Counted from the first letter of the stretch, positions 22,986 to 36,700 are shown. The stretch is DNA of 64,000 nt from Amoebophrya sp. A120 (GCA_905178155.1 CAJINV010000002.1:5203709-5267708); one strand, 5' to 3'. Numbers and translations: made by a program. The notes: generated from the sequence alone by a model not told the origin.

Positions 22986-24902
22986 ACATCTTCGAAGTGA
23001 TCGAGGAGATGAACGTTTGTTCCGCGTCAGATCACCACTGGGAACGACAAGTAAAACGAGAACCACGTCGAGGAGCACATGATGGGCTAAGTATAACAGT
23101 AGTCAGCCGCTCGACCTCGTCGCTGCTAGGCGCTTGTTGTAAGTTGTACTCAGATTTTTAAGTAGAACATGATGATGCTGATCATTCGAGCCCAGAAAAA
23201 GTGATACTCAGGCGGTCGGAAAAGCTCCTGCTACTCGTCCCGCCAAGCCCGTCGTGCCACTGAAAACATAGATTCTTAGAACAGTAGCGACTTTCGTAGT
23301 GGGAGATCCCAGTAGATGAAGCATCGTGATTTAACTGTACGAACCGCATTGATCGTGTAGGCATACTTAATGACGCAACGTGCAGCTCTAGCTCTTCGTG
23401 AAGGAGTTCCTTTTCAGCTTTTTTCGTAAAAAAGGAAAAAATGCACTAGATGACGTAGATCTGCAACCATCAAGGAGACACGGTAGCAAGCGTGTTCAGC
23501 TCTGCATCGATTCGTAGTAAGACATTTTAGGACTCTTAAATCCGTCATAGAAATAGAAATTCGTGCGGGCGCCAAGAACATAGGAAAGTGCTGCCGTGTT
23601 GAAAGCCTCCACTTCGAAGATAAAAAGACTTCTCTGGTCATTAAAGAGCTGGAATAGAAGATCGAGATCGCTCGTCTCGATTAGGCCGAGCTACGTAGTT
23701 TCCTGCCGTGTTAGAAGCCTGGTCAATATTTCCTTGTTGTAGAGCAGTCACGTTCAAATACATTGTAGGGCCACAAGAACGCTGAAGATCGTGCCTAGGC
23801 CTCCTCGTGCAAAATGAGAATACTGAAGACGGGCAGTGTAGCTGCGGATGAAGTTGTCAAGTAGCGAGCTAGGTTCATCCTGCAGAACATTCGTACGGGT
23901 GTCAGCTGCATTTGATAGTTAGAGTTCAAGCAGAATCCATCGTCGCTGTGTTGAAAAATTCAAGTGCCATTTTCACATATGCTGGAGATTATTCAAAAAA
24001 AAAACAGATCGCAATCAAGGTTGCTGCATATTACCCGTTCCCCCAGTAGGTAGGAAAATTTACAAAAAGTAGTTCCGTGGTCCCTTTTTAGCCTCCGCGC
24101 CATCGTAGAAAGAGGCCCGCCCTCGTGCCGCGACAAATAAATCCGTAGGGGCTCGAGGTAGTAGAAAAAAAACAAGAAGACTCAATCAACAAACTGGCGA
24201 ACCACTTCCGAAAAAGATCTCATTTCGCTTTTTAGTACTGTTTTTGCTACTCATTTTCTAGGCGCGCCGTAACATCAACACCACGTAGTTCATCTTATGC
24301 TTAAATCAAGATCCTCTATTGATCGTATTACTTGGGGTAGTACAGCCTCCTACCAGAAGTGCGTACTTAGTTTCCTCGCGGCCTACAACGCATCGTAGGT
24401 GAACGCATTGCCGCTTCCTGTCGACAGAAAACTTTTCCAAGCCAGCAGTTTTTTTGCGCGACGGTCGGCGACCCAATTTTTGATTCGTGGACATTGAAGC
24501 TTTTTTTGATAGCGTCTTTCAACCCTTGTAGTGCTAAGTAGCACGGGTAGTACTAGTGCAAGGATTGCAGTGACAGTGAGCACTAGAAGATTCCTCGGGG
24601 TAGTGATTTGTTAGAGGGTGATCGACGTACACGTAGGGCAGTCACATCTAGATTCTAATCCTCTACTAGAGCTAGAAGAAGCAACATAGTCGACATCGCG
24701 GGACGAGGACCAAGAAGAACTACGGCTGCAGGAGAAGTTTTTAGCTGGGTAGAAGAACATCAAACGTGGGTTTGGATCACGAAGATTTTTGATATAACTA
24801 CGAGCTGCGCCGCTTGTTGGACTGAAGTAGGACGAGGCTTTTCCATTCTAGAAACGCAGCAGACGAGTTACACGACTAGGGAAACAAGAACAACGCGGCA
24901 AA
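22986..24902. other. Long intergenic region
   Basis: 1.9 kb with many stops in all frames and no introner ends. Rich in GTAG/CTAC words. I see nothing coding or structured in it. Confidence 0.6.
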
Positions 24903-26643
24903 ATGTCGGGCCCCCGCCAATACACACAAGATCCGGCCGAAATGTTTGTCGGCAATCTTGTGAAAGACAGTACTTTTTCTACATTTCATTTTTTTTTTTC
25001 TATTGGTATACTGCGTATATCTAAGTGAATCCATAGAAACAACTACTTATCACAAAAAATAAATGAAGGGATCATTTAGATTCCTGCTGCAGCGATCGCG
25101 ATGTTGAATTTCAAGTTTTGACATACGGCCCCCACCAAACAACACCACAGACGAGGTCCACTCGACGAAGGCGCTGAGGACGTTTTTCGAACAATTCGGA
25201 CCGGTGAAAGATGTCGACGTGAAGAAGGACCGCAACGGCCTTGGCAAGGGCTTTGCCTTCGTCCAGTTCGAAGACTCCAGTTCGGTGGACACCGTCCTCC
25301 AAACGTACGACAACAATTACCTGGGTGGCGTGTGGCTCGACTGCAAAAAGTCTGTGGACCGCTCGCAGCGGGCTCCGCCGAAGGGCGGCCACCCGCCGGC
25401 CCCCGCGCCGCCACCGCGACGTGGGGGACAGGGAACTGCGGATCGGGGAGCAGGTACTAGATTTTTGTTTATTTTAGGTAGATGGACTTTAACTTCTTAG
25501 ATCTATGAAAAGACGGACAAATCGAAGCCAGATGTTGACTTCCCCATTATACTGCCTTTCCTGACCGTATAGACGGCCTGCAAAAACAGCCCAAGAACTT
25601 GTTTGCGCTAGCAAATCTCCTCGGCGTAATTTCGATCGATTTTACTATTCCGGATTCTTTCTACTTTAGAGAAATACACAACGGGATCATGTTGGAAACA
25701 TGGGATGAACCGAACTCAGGTAAAGGAGGCAACCGGGGTGGCGACGGTAGTCGTGCGAAGGGTGGCAGCGTCGCAAATGGCCGCGGTGGTGCTGCTTTCC
25801 CGACGCAGAAGACGCAGAACATGAACATTTTGGAAAAGGTTGCGGCCCAGCAGCAAAACATGGGTGGCGGCAACAACTTGGCGCAGCAGCAACAGCAAAA
25901 CACCCAGCACGCGCAGAAGTTCTTGCAGCAGAATGCGGCGGGCAATCCCGGGCAGGCGGGCAGCATGATTGTCAGCGTGCCCCTGCCGGGCGGCGGCTTT
26001 CTGCAGTACATGCCGATTCAGCCCTATGACGGCTCCGGCGTGATCCGACCGGCCATGCCCGGCTGGTTCGGGGAAATTAGGAACCAGCAGGTGGCAGGCG
26101 GTGGTGGTGTACAACAAAATATGATGCAGCAGAACAATATCATGCAGCAACAGCAACCACAGCAGCCCACCATGTCTATGCAGCAGCGGATGATGCAGGT
26201 ACAGCAGAACAACCTGATGCAGCAGCAAACTATGCAAAATGGGATGTGGAACCTATCCCGTGTGAAAAAATGGACCCACCCCCTTTTCGAGACAAAAATT
26301 CAAATCATGCAAGACAAATCCAGGCTTATGCACTGCAGTCGCGCCCTGGTAGTACAGCCACATCAGAAAGAACCGGCCGTGTCATTCATAATCCTGCTAA
26401 GAGCACGACAAAGGATAAATTTTCAACAAAGTTCTGAGCTGTAAGAGAGACGTTCCAGGCGGCATGCCGATTTGAATGACAGATATGGGCGGGGGTCGTT
26501 TTTCCACAGGATAGAACCCCGCGAACCTCGACCCCGAAGACATCGAGCTGAACGCCTCCCTTGGCCTGACCCCGGGCGGCAAGCCAATAGAGGACACCGC
26601 ACCGGCCAATCCCTTCGCCGTGTCAAGACCCGGGCCGTATTGA
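24903..26643 (+). CDS. RRM-domain RNA-binding protein with Gln-rich tail
   Basis: Exons 24903-24969, 25151-25453, 25573-26253 and 26519-26643 (about 391 aa). Introns 1 and 2 are GT-AG; the third is an introner. A single RRM spans residues about 13-95: RNP2 is MFVGNL (14-19) and RNP1 is GKGFAFVQF (about 54-62), both with the aromatic residues that stack on RNA bases. After it come Pro/Gly/Arg-rich linkers and a long Gln/Asn/Met-rich stretch (MMQQNNIMQQQQPQQ), typical of low-complexity tails in mRNA-binding proteins. The last 45 residues (NPANLDPEDIELNASLGLTP) are reached only by removing the introner exactly. Probably an mRNA processing or stability factor; the subfamily is not recognisable. 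Confidence 0.8.
26254..26513. mobile_element. Introner, family III-like
   Basis: Ends TATCCCGTGTGAAAAAATGG and CGTTTTTCCACAGGATA; duplication GAACC (26249-26253, 26514-26518). Removal gives TGG-AAC-CCC-GCG in frame; the obvious GT-AG alternative meets a stop. Confidence 0.9.
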
Positions 26644-27491
26644 GCTTGTCGATAAAGAACGAAAAACTTAAACTTCTACTCTAGGTATTGAAACTCAGTC
26701 CACTCTGGGAGTGGATTTCTAGCGTTTGAAGATTTAATATTGGCTGTTACCAAGATATCAAAAAAGTGCCAGTCGTGCAGTTTATTTCGCATTCCTCGCA
26801 GATCTACATCTAGCTCTAACGACGGGCGCGACCCTCTGTTTTTTTCTACCCCAAGACGACAGTTCCATTCTTCTCTACCCCAGGACGACACTTCCCCCCT
26901 TTCTCTTCCGTATATTCACTTGCCCTCGACGCGTACTACTACTAGCAGCACGACGTGCCACTCGATTCGAAGAATTTAATTGAGTTGCCCTCTTGCTCTT
27001 TGAGACTACAAATCTACAACCTGGAAGCAGCAAGTTCGGCGGCAACTGCAGGAAGAATTTCGAGATGAATCAGTAGGGGAGTAATCATCAATATACTTAC
27101 TCGTAATATTTTCTGTAGCTTGCTGTTGATGGATTTATGAAGCCATGCACGCACTTCACTTCGATGAAGAAGAACATCGGAGAGACAATTATGTTGATCT
27201 TTGTTCACGTACATTTTACCTTTTGCTTTTCGTCGACGTGAAGTCAGTACCCCAAAAGAACAAGAAGGGGAGAGAATGAGAAGGAGAACAAGAAACGAGT
27301 GCGTTCAGCCACGGAGCGAGAGATGAGAGTGCTAGGGAGCGCCCGCGGTAAAAAAATCCAAGCACACTACGTAGATCGATGAAAAGGACAATAAACACTT
27401 TGAAACACCATTGTAGCGTCAGTCGCGTCTATCGCTCTGTCCTTCTTTCAAGGTGGCGATTTAAAAGACCTGTAGACCGAATTATCCCAAA
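26644..27491. other. Intergenic region
   Basis: No gene supported. A short repeated phrase of the type CCCCA(A/G)GACGAC at 26850-26890. Nothing else seen. Confidence 0.5.
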
Positions 27492-27940
27492 ATGGTCTGC
27501 GACACGGTGTCCAAGCGACTGGTCCAGAAGCCGGGGCTATCAAATGCAAAAATGTCTGGGTCTGGAAGATTGCCAGATTTGTCATGCAGTTTTTCCATGA
27601 CCCATGAGGTCTGGTATGTAGGACATAGCATGACAGATCTGCGCGACCTTTCTAATGCCTCTCCTGCATGAGAAACTGCCTCTCGATTAGGTCAAAAGTG
27701 CACAACTTTTGGCAATCATGCAACACAGTTTTTTGCCTGATTCAGATTTAGCATGACAAGTTGCAATCATCCAGACCCAGACATTTTTACAGTTGATAGG
27801 GGCTGTCTCTGCTCAAGCCCAAATTTTCCGCGCGCGGAAACAAGGAAGAGAAGAAACTGGACAGAGGCAAGAAAATCTACTCTGTCCGCGCGGAGATGCT
27901 GGATCGTGTAGCGAAGAGAGGGGCTGCGGATCGAAAGTAG
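27492..27940 (+). CDS. Small basic protein, possibly frameshifted
   Basis: Exons 27492-27537 and 27804-27940 encode 60 aa with a high Lys/Arg content (KPKFSARGNKEEKKLDRGKK). They are split by a family I introner with perfect duplication. No family recognised. From about 27908 another frame is open to about 28127 and looks protein-like (NEDDVDGAHLVAHDESNF), so either a small intron or frameshift near 27908-27938 is hidden, or the reading frame ends here. The upper bound is therefore uncertain. Confidence 0.5.
27538..27798. mobile_element. Introner, family I
   Basis: Ends TATCAAATGCAAAAATGTCT and AGACATTTTTACAGTTGATA; duplication GGGGC (27533-27537, 27799-27803) perfect; frame restored (AAG-CCG-GGG-CTG). 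Confidence 0.92.
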
Positions 27941-28127
27941 CGGTTTTCTTAGAAAGGAAAGTAGTCGACCACTTGCAACTACTACCAACGAGGACGATGT
28001 CGATGGTGCACATCTCGTCGCCCACGATGAAAGTAATTTCACCTCCTGGCTTTCTCGCGGACCACGCGCTCGGGCGCACGCCTTGTCGTACTTGGGGTCT
28101 TTCAGCTGGTGCGGACCAACGAGCAGT

Positions 28128-29018
28128 TGACAGGAAATTATATAAATCGATTCTGTGGAGCAGGTTATCTACGGCAGGTCAACAACCTTATACATTTTTG
28201 CGTTTTCGAATTTTTGTCTGCGGCAAGTTAGTACGTTCCGTCCACCTTCCACAGAAAATTTTGCCCGGTAATTGTATTCGGGATATTACAGGATAAACCT
28301 ACCAAGAGGACGAACAGCAGAGCTTACTCATTGACATTGTCTGGTCGATAGCTGAGAAGTGGCTATCAACAAGAAATGAGGAGGACAAAAAGTAGTAAAG
28401 AATCGTCGGGCTGAATGAAAGCCGCCGGCACTGTTGGCCGTTTTATTCGTGTGTCTTGTGTCCACGGGGTACTGGTGGGGCTGAGTCATAGAAGATGACC
28501 ACGAGGAGCAGGACCAGCATAACTAATAAACAGGAGTGAGGAGAACTGAGCGCCAGCAAACTTGGAAAACTGTTTAGAGAGAGGGTATGGCGCTAGTATA
28601 GACAGGAATTTTTATTCTTTAGTAGAGCGAGGGCTCAATGAAATTCAAATTACTATCTGCATCCGGTGTCTGCTGTGTTGAGGCCAGCGCCAGGTAGTGC
28701 GATCTCTAGCACTATTAAATTTGCGGTGGAATGATCGATGATCATGCAAGGGGATCCGATCAGGTCAGAAGTAGAACCAGTACCAACTTTAATCGACCAC
28801 GTTCGAGTCGAACGTGTCATTGTCATTTTATTCATTTTACGTGTGGCCGTGGCGCCTAGGTCAACGACCACGGTACAGAAGACTTTTTTGATGTTTGGAA
28901 TTTTGAGGCTAAGAAATTTTGTCGGCACCGCATCGATTACCACTCGGGTCGGCGAACGCAAGGAGGAGGTGGAACCCGGGGCAACCACTTCCGTCCACTC
29001 CCCACGCCCCAAATTAAT
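28128..29018. other. Intergenic or 5' leader region
   Basis: A frame at 28738-29022 is open but has no start context or recognised motif. It may be part of the transcript leader of the next gene. No repeats seen. Confidence 0.4.
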
Positions 29019-30551
29019 ATGAGCTGCCCACGCGGCAGTTGCCCGACGTTCCTGCTGGGAACCACGGGCAGTTTCCTGGTTCGGGAGGTAGCGACATATA
29101 ATTCCGAGGACCGACTTGAGGAGGCACAGCAGGGGGAGCCGGAAGTGGGAACCGAAGGCGTAGTCGCAGGAGGCACTGCAAGATCTACTGCCGTTGGTGG
29201 CGGAGGATTACAGCAGGGCTCGTCGTCCAACTTCGCATCGTCCTCATCTTCCCGATATCCAATGCAAATAGATTTGGGTCTGGACGAAACTTGTGATGCA
29301 AATTAATGAATGATGGGCCGCGCACTGCGATACGCAGCCAAGCATGACATATGTGTTTCGTTTTGCGCATGACATAAACAGACTGTTGCGGTTTGCGCAT
29401 GACAAACTGCGTTTTTGCATGACGGGCAGGGGCTTTTTTCATGTATCACAGAGTCAAGTACAAGTAGACGCAGACGCATGCCAGCCGAGCATGAGAAACT
29501 TGCAGTCTTCCAGGCCCAGGTATATTTGCAATGGATACCCGACGCAGCGAACTGGGGGAGAAACCAGAAGTAGAACTTGGTGTAGCACCAGGAGCAAGCG
29601 AGGGGGACATAGATAGCGTCAAAGCACGAGGACCACTCGCCAGCGAGGGCACCAGAGATCGCATTCAGGAGCTGCGTGAAGATGTTTATTCCGGTGTTTA
29701 TTCCATCGACGCCCGAGCTGACTCAGACTCTCTAAGTGTAGCGACGTCCAGCTTCATCGAAGCAGAAGATTATTCTGCAGATGAAACGACCTCCTCTGCA
29801 GCGCCGTCAAGCGGACCAGGAAAGAATGTTGGCAGTGTGTCGAGAAGTCGTGCTAGTACAATAAGGACGGACGACGTGGAGGAGGATCATGAGGACATCA
29901 GAACGGAAACCTCAACCTTCCTGGAAAATAATCAACCAAGTGGTCGAACAACTCCGTCCTGGGCGGAGCTGAAGAGCTCGCTCGAAGGACTAGAAGGCAC
30001 GGATGTGACAGATGTGAGTAGTCCAACAGCCTCAAGGTCCAGAGGAGCAGGAGCTCCAGGAGCGGCCTCAACTACGAGCTCGTCGAGCAGTCAAAGCTCG
30101 GCAAAATCTTCGTTAAGATCACCTTCCTCAGCTGCGCGTAAGCCTTGTACTAAGAGCTTCTATTGTGTATTCGTTCTATGTAGACTCGATTTTTTTTGTT
30201 TTCGTTATTGCATTTGATTATATTTTACGCCGCCGCTCCCACCTAGATAAAAGCGAAAACACCTCCCATACTGTTGCTCCAACAGATCCCCATCTGCGTG
30301 GCGCAACGAAGCACTATAACGCTGTGGAGGACCACCACGACGACGAGAGTATTGGGTACGAAAACAACGAGAATGATGTTGACGGAATTTCTACCGGGAG
30401 CTCGCACGGCTCCGCTGCTTCTACGTCGTCCTTTACGGAAAGAGAGGGGGAAGAAGAAGCTGCAGAATCTGGCAGAACCGGCTCGGACTCTGCGAGATCT
30501 TATCACCGAGAAATCTTCTTAAAAATGAGTAGCGCTACTAGCGAGCTATAG
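29019..30551 (+). CDS. Ser/Thr/Glu-rich protein of unknown function
   Basis: Exons 29019-29255, 29543-30137 and 30247-30551 (about 378 aa). Intron 1 is a family I introner and intron 2 is canonical GT-AG (30138-30246), a useful side-by-side of the two intron classes. Composition is dominated by Ser, Thr, Glu and Asp with repeated SSS runs, so the protein is probably disordered and phosphorylated. The N-terminus (MSCPRGSCPTFLLGTTGSFL) is moderately hydrophobic but short for a signal anchor. No domain recognised. Stop at 30549-30551. Confidence 0.6.
29256..29537. mobile_element. Introner, family I
   Basis: Ends TATCCAATGCAAATAGATTT and GGTATATTTGCAATGGATA; duplication CCCGA (29251-29255, 29538-29542) perfect; frame restored in phase 0. 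Confidence 0.9.
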
Positions 30552-30741
30552 TGGTTATGGTGCCATGATGAATTCCTACGTTGTTTATAATGTTCTGCTG
30601 TCTACTACTACTACTTTAACTTTCCCGTTATCTTCATGCCATTCAGTAAATCTAGACAAGCTCCCTCTATGGGGATTTGCCAAGCACTCTGTAACTGTGG
30701 ATTTTTAGTTTTGCTGTGTTGCACCACAATTCTCCTAAGCG

Positions 30742-33700
30742 GACAATTGCATCATTAACAACCTTCTGGGTGATAGAAAATCTAGCAGGTCAAGCGGGAG
30801 AGTGAGCACGAGAAAAAGCTCCAGAAGTTCTGCTGAAACGACTACAACGGCGATCGGAAATGCGCAGAACGGCTTGCAGAACTTATCGCGAGTAAAAACG
30901 TACCTGCTCCCAGTCCCACGCCCACCCGAGTTGGGTTTTTGATGCAGATTACTTGCATTTACAACATAGAATTACAGTAGCGGGAAGAACGGTTGTGACG
31001 CTAATTCACCTCATCTTCCTCCCTACGAGACGAGGCGTTTGCATTTCTCAGCGTGGTATCTTCTCGGACAAAAAATGTGTAATGCTGTAAATAAGATAAG
31101 CACACCGCTTTGTGATGTGGCTGCGGTTGCTAGGTAATCGGCACCACGCGCCGGCTACCACGGACGGAAGTTTGTCATGCGTGCGCTGGAATAGCAAAAC
31201 TCCAGGACTTTGTGTCCGACTTGACCGTGGGCGAGTGGGTACGTCTTTCCACAGGATGGAATTTCATGAAGGACATTCAAGCGACAACGTTGGAGCGAAT
31301 CATGAAACAGGATGGCGATCCCGAGGCGCAGGCGCGCATAGACTCCTTGCAAAAGACACTGCAGCCAGTATAGTCTCTTGATGTAGTCTGGCCACAGGAG
31401 CACGGCGATCTCCATTAAGAACTTCAAATTTGTGATGTGTAGCAACGACCTAAGTAGTTTTACTTCACAACAAGATCCGGTCAATTAGACCGGGACTTTT
31501 CATATTTCAAAGAGCCTAAGGCAGTTCGTTGATGATATTGAGACACAGAACAATGCAAACTGTCAACATTTGCCTCACTACACACGACGATCGCACAGGT
31601 TGCTGCGTCCCTTATCGCTTTACGGCGCGGGACCAGCGGCGATACCGGCGCGCAGTCGAACGGCTTGACCTCGGTCCTGGCTACCGGGGTCCGAAACCAA
31701 TTTTTGTCTGGCCGGTTTATGCCCACTCCGCAGAGAGATACGCACGTGCACGTCGTGTTCGATAAGAGTCCAGCGAACATGGACGCTGTGCAGCCAGTGT
31801 TCGTGGATCCGGCCAACCCAGGGCAGCTACAGATTGGAGACGTTCCGGACAATAAAAACGTGAACCTGCCCACCGAGATCCAACTGCAGGAGGGCATCAT
31901 CACGCACACCAACCTCCCGCAGCCGGAACCCTCGCTGCCAAACCAGCAAGTGTCGGCCGTGTATGCGCTCGTGTCGTTTGGGGACGGCTTCAAAGTGACG
32001 GCGTGGAACGCGAAATCGGGAAAGCCGGAGCAATATCAACTGCAAAAATGTATTCTGGGTCTGGAAGATTGCACCTTGTCATGCTGTTTTTGGATTCTAG
32101 AAAAGTTTGTCTTGCATGACCAGCAAGAGGGGCACACTTTGTGCTACACGGACAGGGCATTTCTCATGCGGAAGGTGCATCAGGAAGCCCTCTAAAAATC
32201 GGCGATGCTAGGTCATGCATTACAGGCATCATGGGTCATGAAAAATATGCATGACAAATCTTTAATCTTGCATCCATCCAGACCCAGACATTTTTGCATT
32301 TGATAAGCAAACGAACCTGTTTAAGATCCACTCCAATTACCTCTCGGTTTTTCCGAAACTCAACGACTTCGTGACCAACACCGACGTGCTGGTAACCGAG
32401 AATGGAAAGCAGAGCTACCAGCCGGGGACGATTTTCCTCGTTCGCAAAGTTGAGCGGCTCACGTCGACTGGTACAACGTCGAAGACCGTGGGGCGGAAGC
32501 AGATCACGTGGTCGCTGTTGCCGCTTCCAGACATGACCGAGGCGCTCGATCAGAGCGGAAGGGATGTTATCAGACAGAAAAGTACGCGGCCCGGGCTGGT
32601 ACGGGGGAACAAAAAGCTGTGTTGCAACTTACACTCCGAAAATAAAACCTCTGTAATGCATGCGGAACAAACTACCACCTCCACAGGAGTAACTGTAATG
32701 CGCGGAGTTTTGTGTCATTCAAGCTGCATCTCAAAAATTAGCGAGATACCGAAAATAGAGATGTCATGCTGATAACAACCGAAGAAAGTTTTTCGTGGCA
32801 CTTCTGAAAAGAAACCTGTATTTATTATCCTGAATTTAGTTACTGGTAAAAGGGTGTACTTTTCTGTAGAATAGTATCGCCAGAAAGAACTGTCTCAGAC
32901 TCAGTCTCAAACCGTTGCAGACTCACACTCAGCAATAAACGCAGAAAACTACCTGTGATGCGTCAGACACAACAAGGGAGAACACATAAACATATAGAGG
33001 ACGACTTTCCTGCATGCCGAGCATGACAAAAAGCTGTTTCAAGAAAGTTCCGCATTAGAAGTTGATACCGGGACAGTTTTTTCGCACGATAAACAGATGT
33101 CGGACCCAAGTGGACGAGTCCGGCGTTGGAGAGCGATTTTGCAGTTATTTGTAAATTATCAAATGTAAAAAAAAAATGTCTGGGTCTGGAAGGTTGGAAC
33201 TTGTGATGCTAACTTTGGATGCTAAAAAAATCTGTATTGCATGACCAGCAAGAGGAGCCCAGTTTGTGTTACGCGGGGAGGGCATTTGTCATGCGGGAGA
33301 GGCATCAGGAAGGCCTCTAAAAATATGTGATGCTAGATCATGCATTACAGACATCCTGACTCATGCAAAATATGCATGACAAACCTTGTAACCTTCCAGA
33401 CCCAGACATTTTTACATTTGATATAAATCCGCAAAGCAATTGCGGGTGCTGGGCAACCCGGTGGAGTATCACTTGCAGTACAAGGACGCCCCCCAGAGTT
33501 CCGCACAACAACAGCCGGTGCTCGATGTCCGCGTCTTTAGTAAGACCGAGCTCGACAAAACCTTTGCAAATAAAGGCAACGAGCTGCAATTCGCAACACG
33601 AAACCTGCTGCCCACGCCGTACACATTAAGATGGAAGACGAACATGTCGGCAACTACGATCTGGCAAGCGGCTTTGCAAGAGAACAGAGCAGTGGACCTG

Positions 33701-36700
33701 CGAAAGATGCTCCAAAGCGCCGGAGGATTCAGTAATCTGTTCCAACTGGAGCTTGACCGGGATTTGTTGCAGAAAATGCAAGCAGCGTTTCTGAATGGCG
33801 TTGTGCCCACAGTAGTCGCATGGGTGAAAAAAAACCTAGTCATCGCAGGCGGAGGCAAAGACATGAGTAAGGAGGAGAAAGAAAAGGAAAGCGAAGTGCT
33901 GGCGGGAGTGGCCGGTGAATACCTGAAGCGGCAACTGTATGGAAGTGTCAGAATCGAAATTGACAATATCGAAATAATTTGTCATGACACGGACAGAGTC
34001 CCGAAAGCACGACACGGACAGAGCGCAACAAAAACCTGGATCTCCGAAATCAACCGAGAATTGATCAAAAGACGATCCACACCAGCGGACTGCTTAAGCA
34101 AAGAGCTTTGGAGACAAATAGTATCTGGGAACAGCTATGGCACAGTAAAGCAAACAGCATCAACTTCTTCTACATCTTCCTTCACCAACAGCAACAGCAT
34201 TGAAAATAATCTCCCAATCCAGGCGATCATGAGACTGAGAGGTCGAAAAAGGGAATTCTAAGGCGATAACGTCGAACAGAATACATTCATCAATTTGTCA
34301 TGCATAAAATGGATTCCAGTCCGAACCCAGTTTCTAAGTGGCGCATCACAAATTCTGCTGGTACCTGAATCCAGTTTGTAATGCTGTCTAGGCAAAGAAG
34401 ACTGTCTTTCTCATGCTGCTTTAGCAGCTCGAGCTATAGCCCCAAACAGGCTTACAATCGGCCTCGCTTGCCTGCTCTGCAACACACGTATCTCGCGTCA
34501 TGCATTTTATGCATCACAAATTTTTCGATTTGGATTTTGTCAATTTCGATCCTGACAGTTCCATAAACTGCGCACGTTTTTCCCGATGTTTTTACCGGAT
34601 GGTACGTATCACACAGAAAAAAACTGGCAGGTCATATTTGTAATGCAAAAATAAACTGACAAAAAAAAATAAATTTGTATTGCATATCCTAAATAGCATG
34701 CTAAGAGGCCGCCCATGACAGATTTTTCTGTGTATTTATTTTTGCATTACAAATATGCCCTGCCAGCTTTTTTCTGTGGGATAGTACGCAGCCGCAGGTA
34801 ATAAAACCAGTGTCCGCGCAAGACCGGCTCGCGGTTTACCCGCTCCAGCACACGTTCGCCCTGGCGCCGCGGGCAAAATCTGCGGGTATGAAGAACCTGG
34901 TGGCCACCGTGGCTGGAGTGATTTCAAACGCGGGGCACGTGGCGGGCTCCAAGTACTCCTTGCAAATCATGCGTTTGGAAGGTCTGGATGTGTGGGGTGG
35001 CGGTTGGAAGCAGCAGCTGCTCCTACACAAATCTACTCAATCTTGCAAAAATTAAGTACTTACTGCATTTCCATTTGTGTGAGCAGCAGGAAGGTTTATT
35101 TCTGTTGTGCTGGAACAAAGCAGTTCCAGTTCGTCTTCGTCATGCCAAACAGCAGGGTTCGGAATTTGCAATATGTACTTAAGACCCGAAGGAACAAATT
35201 GTCATGCTTGCATGCCGTATACGTATTAACGCCGGCGCCGGCCAGGCTTGTAGCGCAAATTGCCATGTCGCGCAAGACACAGCATGACAAGTCACGTGTT
35301 TTTTATGTTCTCCTGTTCAGACCGAGACCGAGACCTCCCAGACGCTGTATTTGCATGCGATACCAAGAACAAAAAAGCTCAAGCGCAGCAGAACAAGGAG
35401 ATGAGCAACGGGCTGCGGATGTTTTTTAATCTGATGGACATGGAGCACACGATATGCAATACAAATTTAATTAGCATACCCCCGTAGTGCCACGCATAAC
35501 TACGCATACAAAATGCATCAAACACGATTGTGTGTCCACCCTGCAGCACGTGACTTGTCAAGCTGAACAAGGACGCGAAAAAACAGCTTTGTCATGCGCT
35601 GTTCGCACTATCTGTGTGTGTAGTACGGGAAGTCCAAATTTCCTTTGGATGCACGAATCCCATCGACGTTCTGGTTCCCCTCGTTTTGCAGGCTTTTATA
35701 TCGCGAGAAAAAACTACTGTCTCAGGCTCAAACTACCTTTGCAGTCTCAGCATTTTCACAAATTTTAGAAAACACACAAAATGCCCTTCGATGAGTCAGA
35801 CGCAAGAAGAGGAAACATTTTCAAAACAAGGCCTGCCTGCTGGTGTTGCATGTAATTATCGTCGAGGAGCTTCATCTACACAAGTTGAGTCAGAGACAGT
35901 TTTTTGTTGCGATATTTTGAGTTCATGGGGAAGATGAACCAACCGAAAAAAACCGACGCAACCTCTATGGCAGTCTCAGCTCAAAACAACCTGGACTGGA
36001 ACAAGAAATGGTGATGCAATACTAGATGGCGGATACCCTTTTTAATCTGTGCACACTATATCGGTCCCTAGCACCATGATGACAAATGTATGAATCTACA
36101 CCTACACTCCGCGGCATTTTTGCAATTCGTACCAAAAAACTGTCATTATGCGCCGGAGCAGCTGCAAGGACACTAGTTGCTCTTTGATTTTGCCCTTTGC
36201 GCAAAAGACGGTACAAAATTGGGCTTTTACATTGTTCCGGTTGAGATGATTGTTCCAGCTGAGCGGGCCATATCCCCTTCTTTCGTGGAGCAAGAGCTTG
36301 TTATGGGGGAGGTACTTAGAAAGTTCACGATGGAAATTTTTTACGACGCTCTTTGCATCAATAGCTTTGTTGATCTTGATGTGCCTTGATGTTGTTGATG
36401 ATAGTAAGGTAGCCCCCGGCTCTGTCTGATAGCAAGAGAACAGAGACACTCGTATCATCGACTTCGTAAGTGACGGTCGTGAAGACCACCACTAGTAAGA
36501 ACGTAAGCGCAATACGCTAAATATCCAGGGCCGTCATCGGGTCGACGAAGAGGATGCAGGCTTTGTTCTTAACGGTGCGAACGCTGATGCTACGAATTCC
36601 ACATTAGATTTTTCAGTACAACATCAAGGAGAATTCGGTGCCGAGAGGACAGCAGGGGCTGGGGGATCTCCACTTTCGGAACACGCAACGATCGCAGAAG

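Noticed and set aside
23000-24900. Search for tRNA, 5S or U-snRNA genes in the gene-free stretches
   Set aside because: No B-box (GGTTCGANNCC) or other recognisable RNA gene core was seen by eye. A tRNAscan or Infernal run would be needed to exclude them.
25661-26237. Reverse-strand frames rich in Cys and His/Leu
   Set aside because: They mirror the Gln/Met-rich tail of the RRM protein (CAG repeats read as CTG) and have no independent support.
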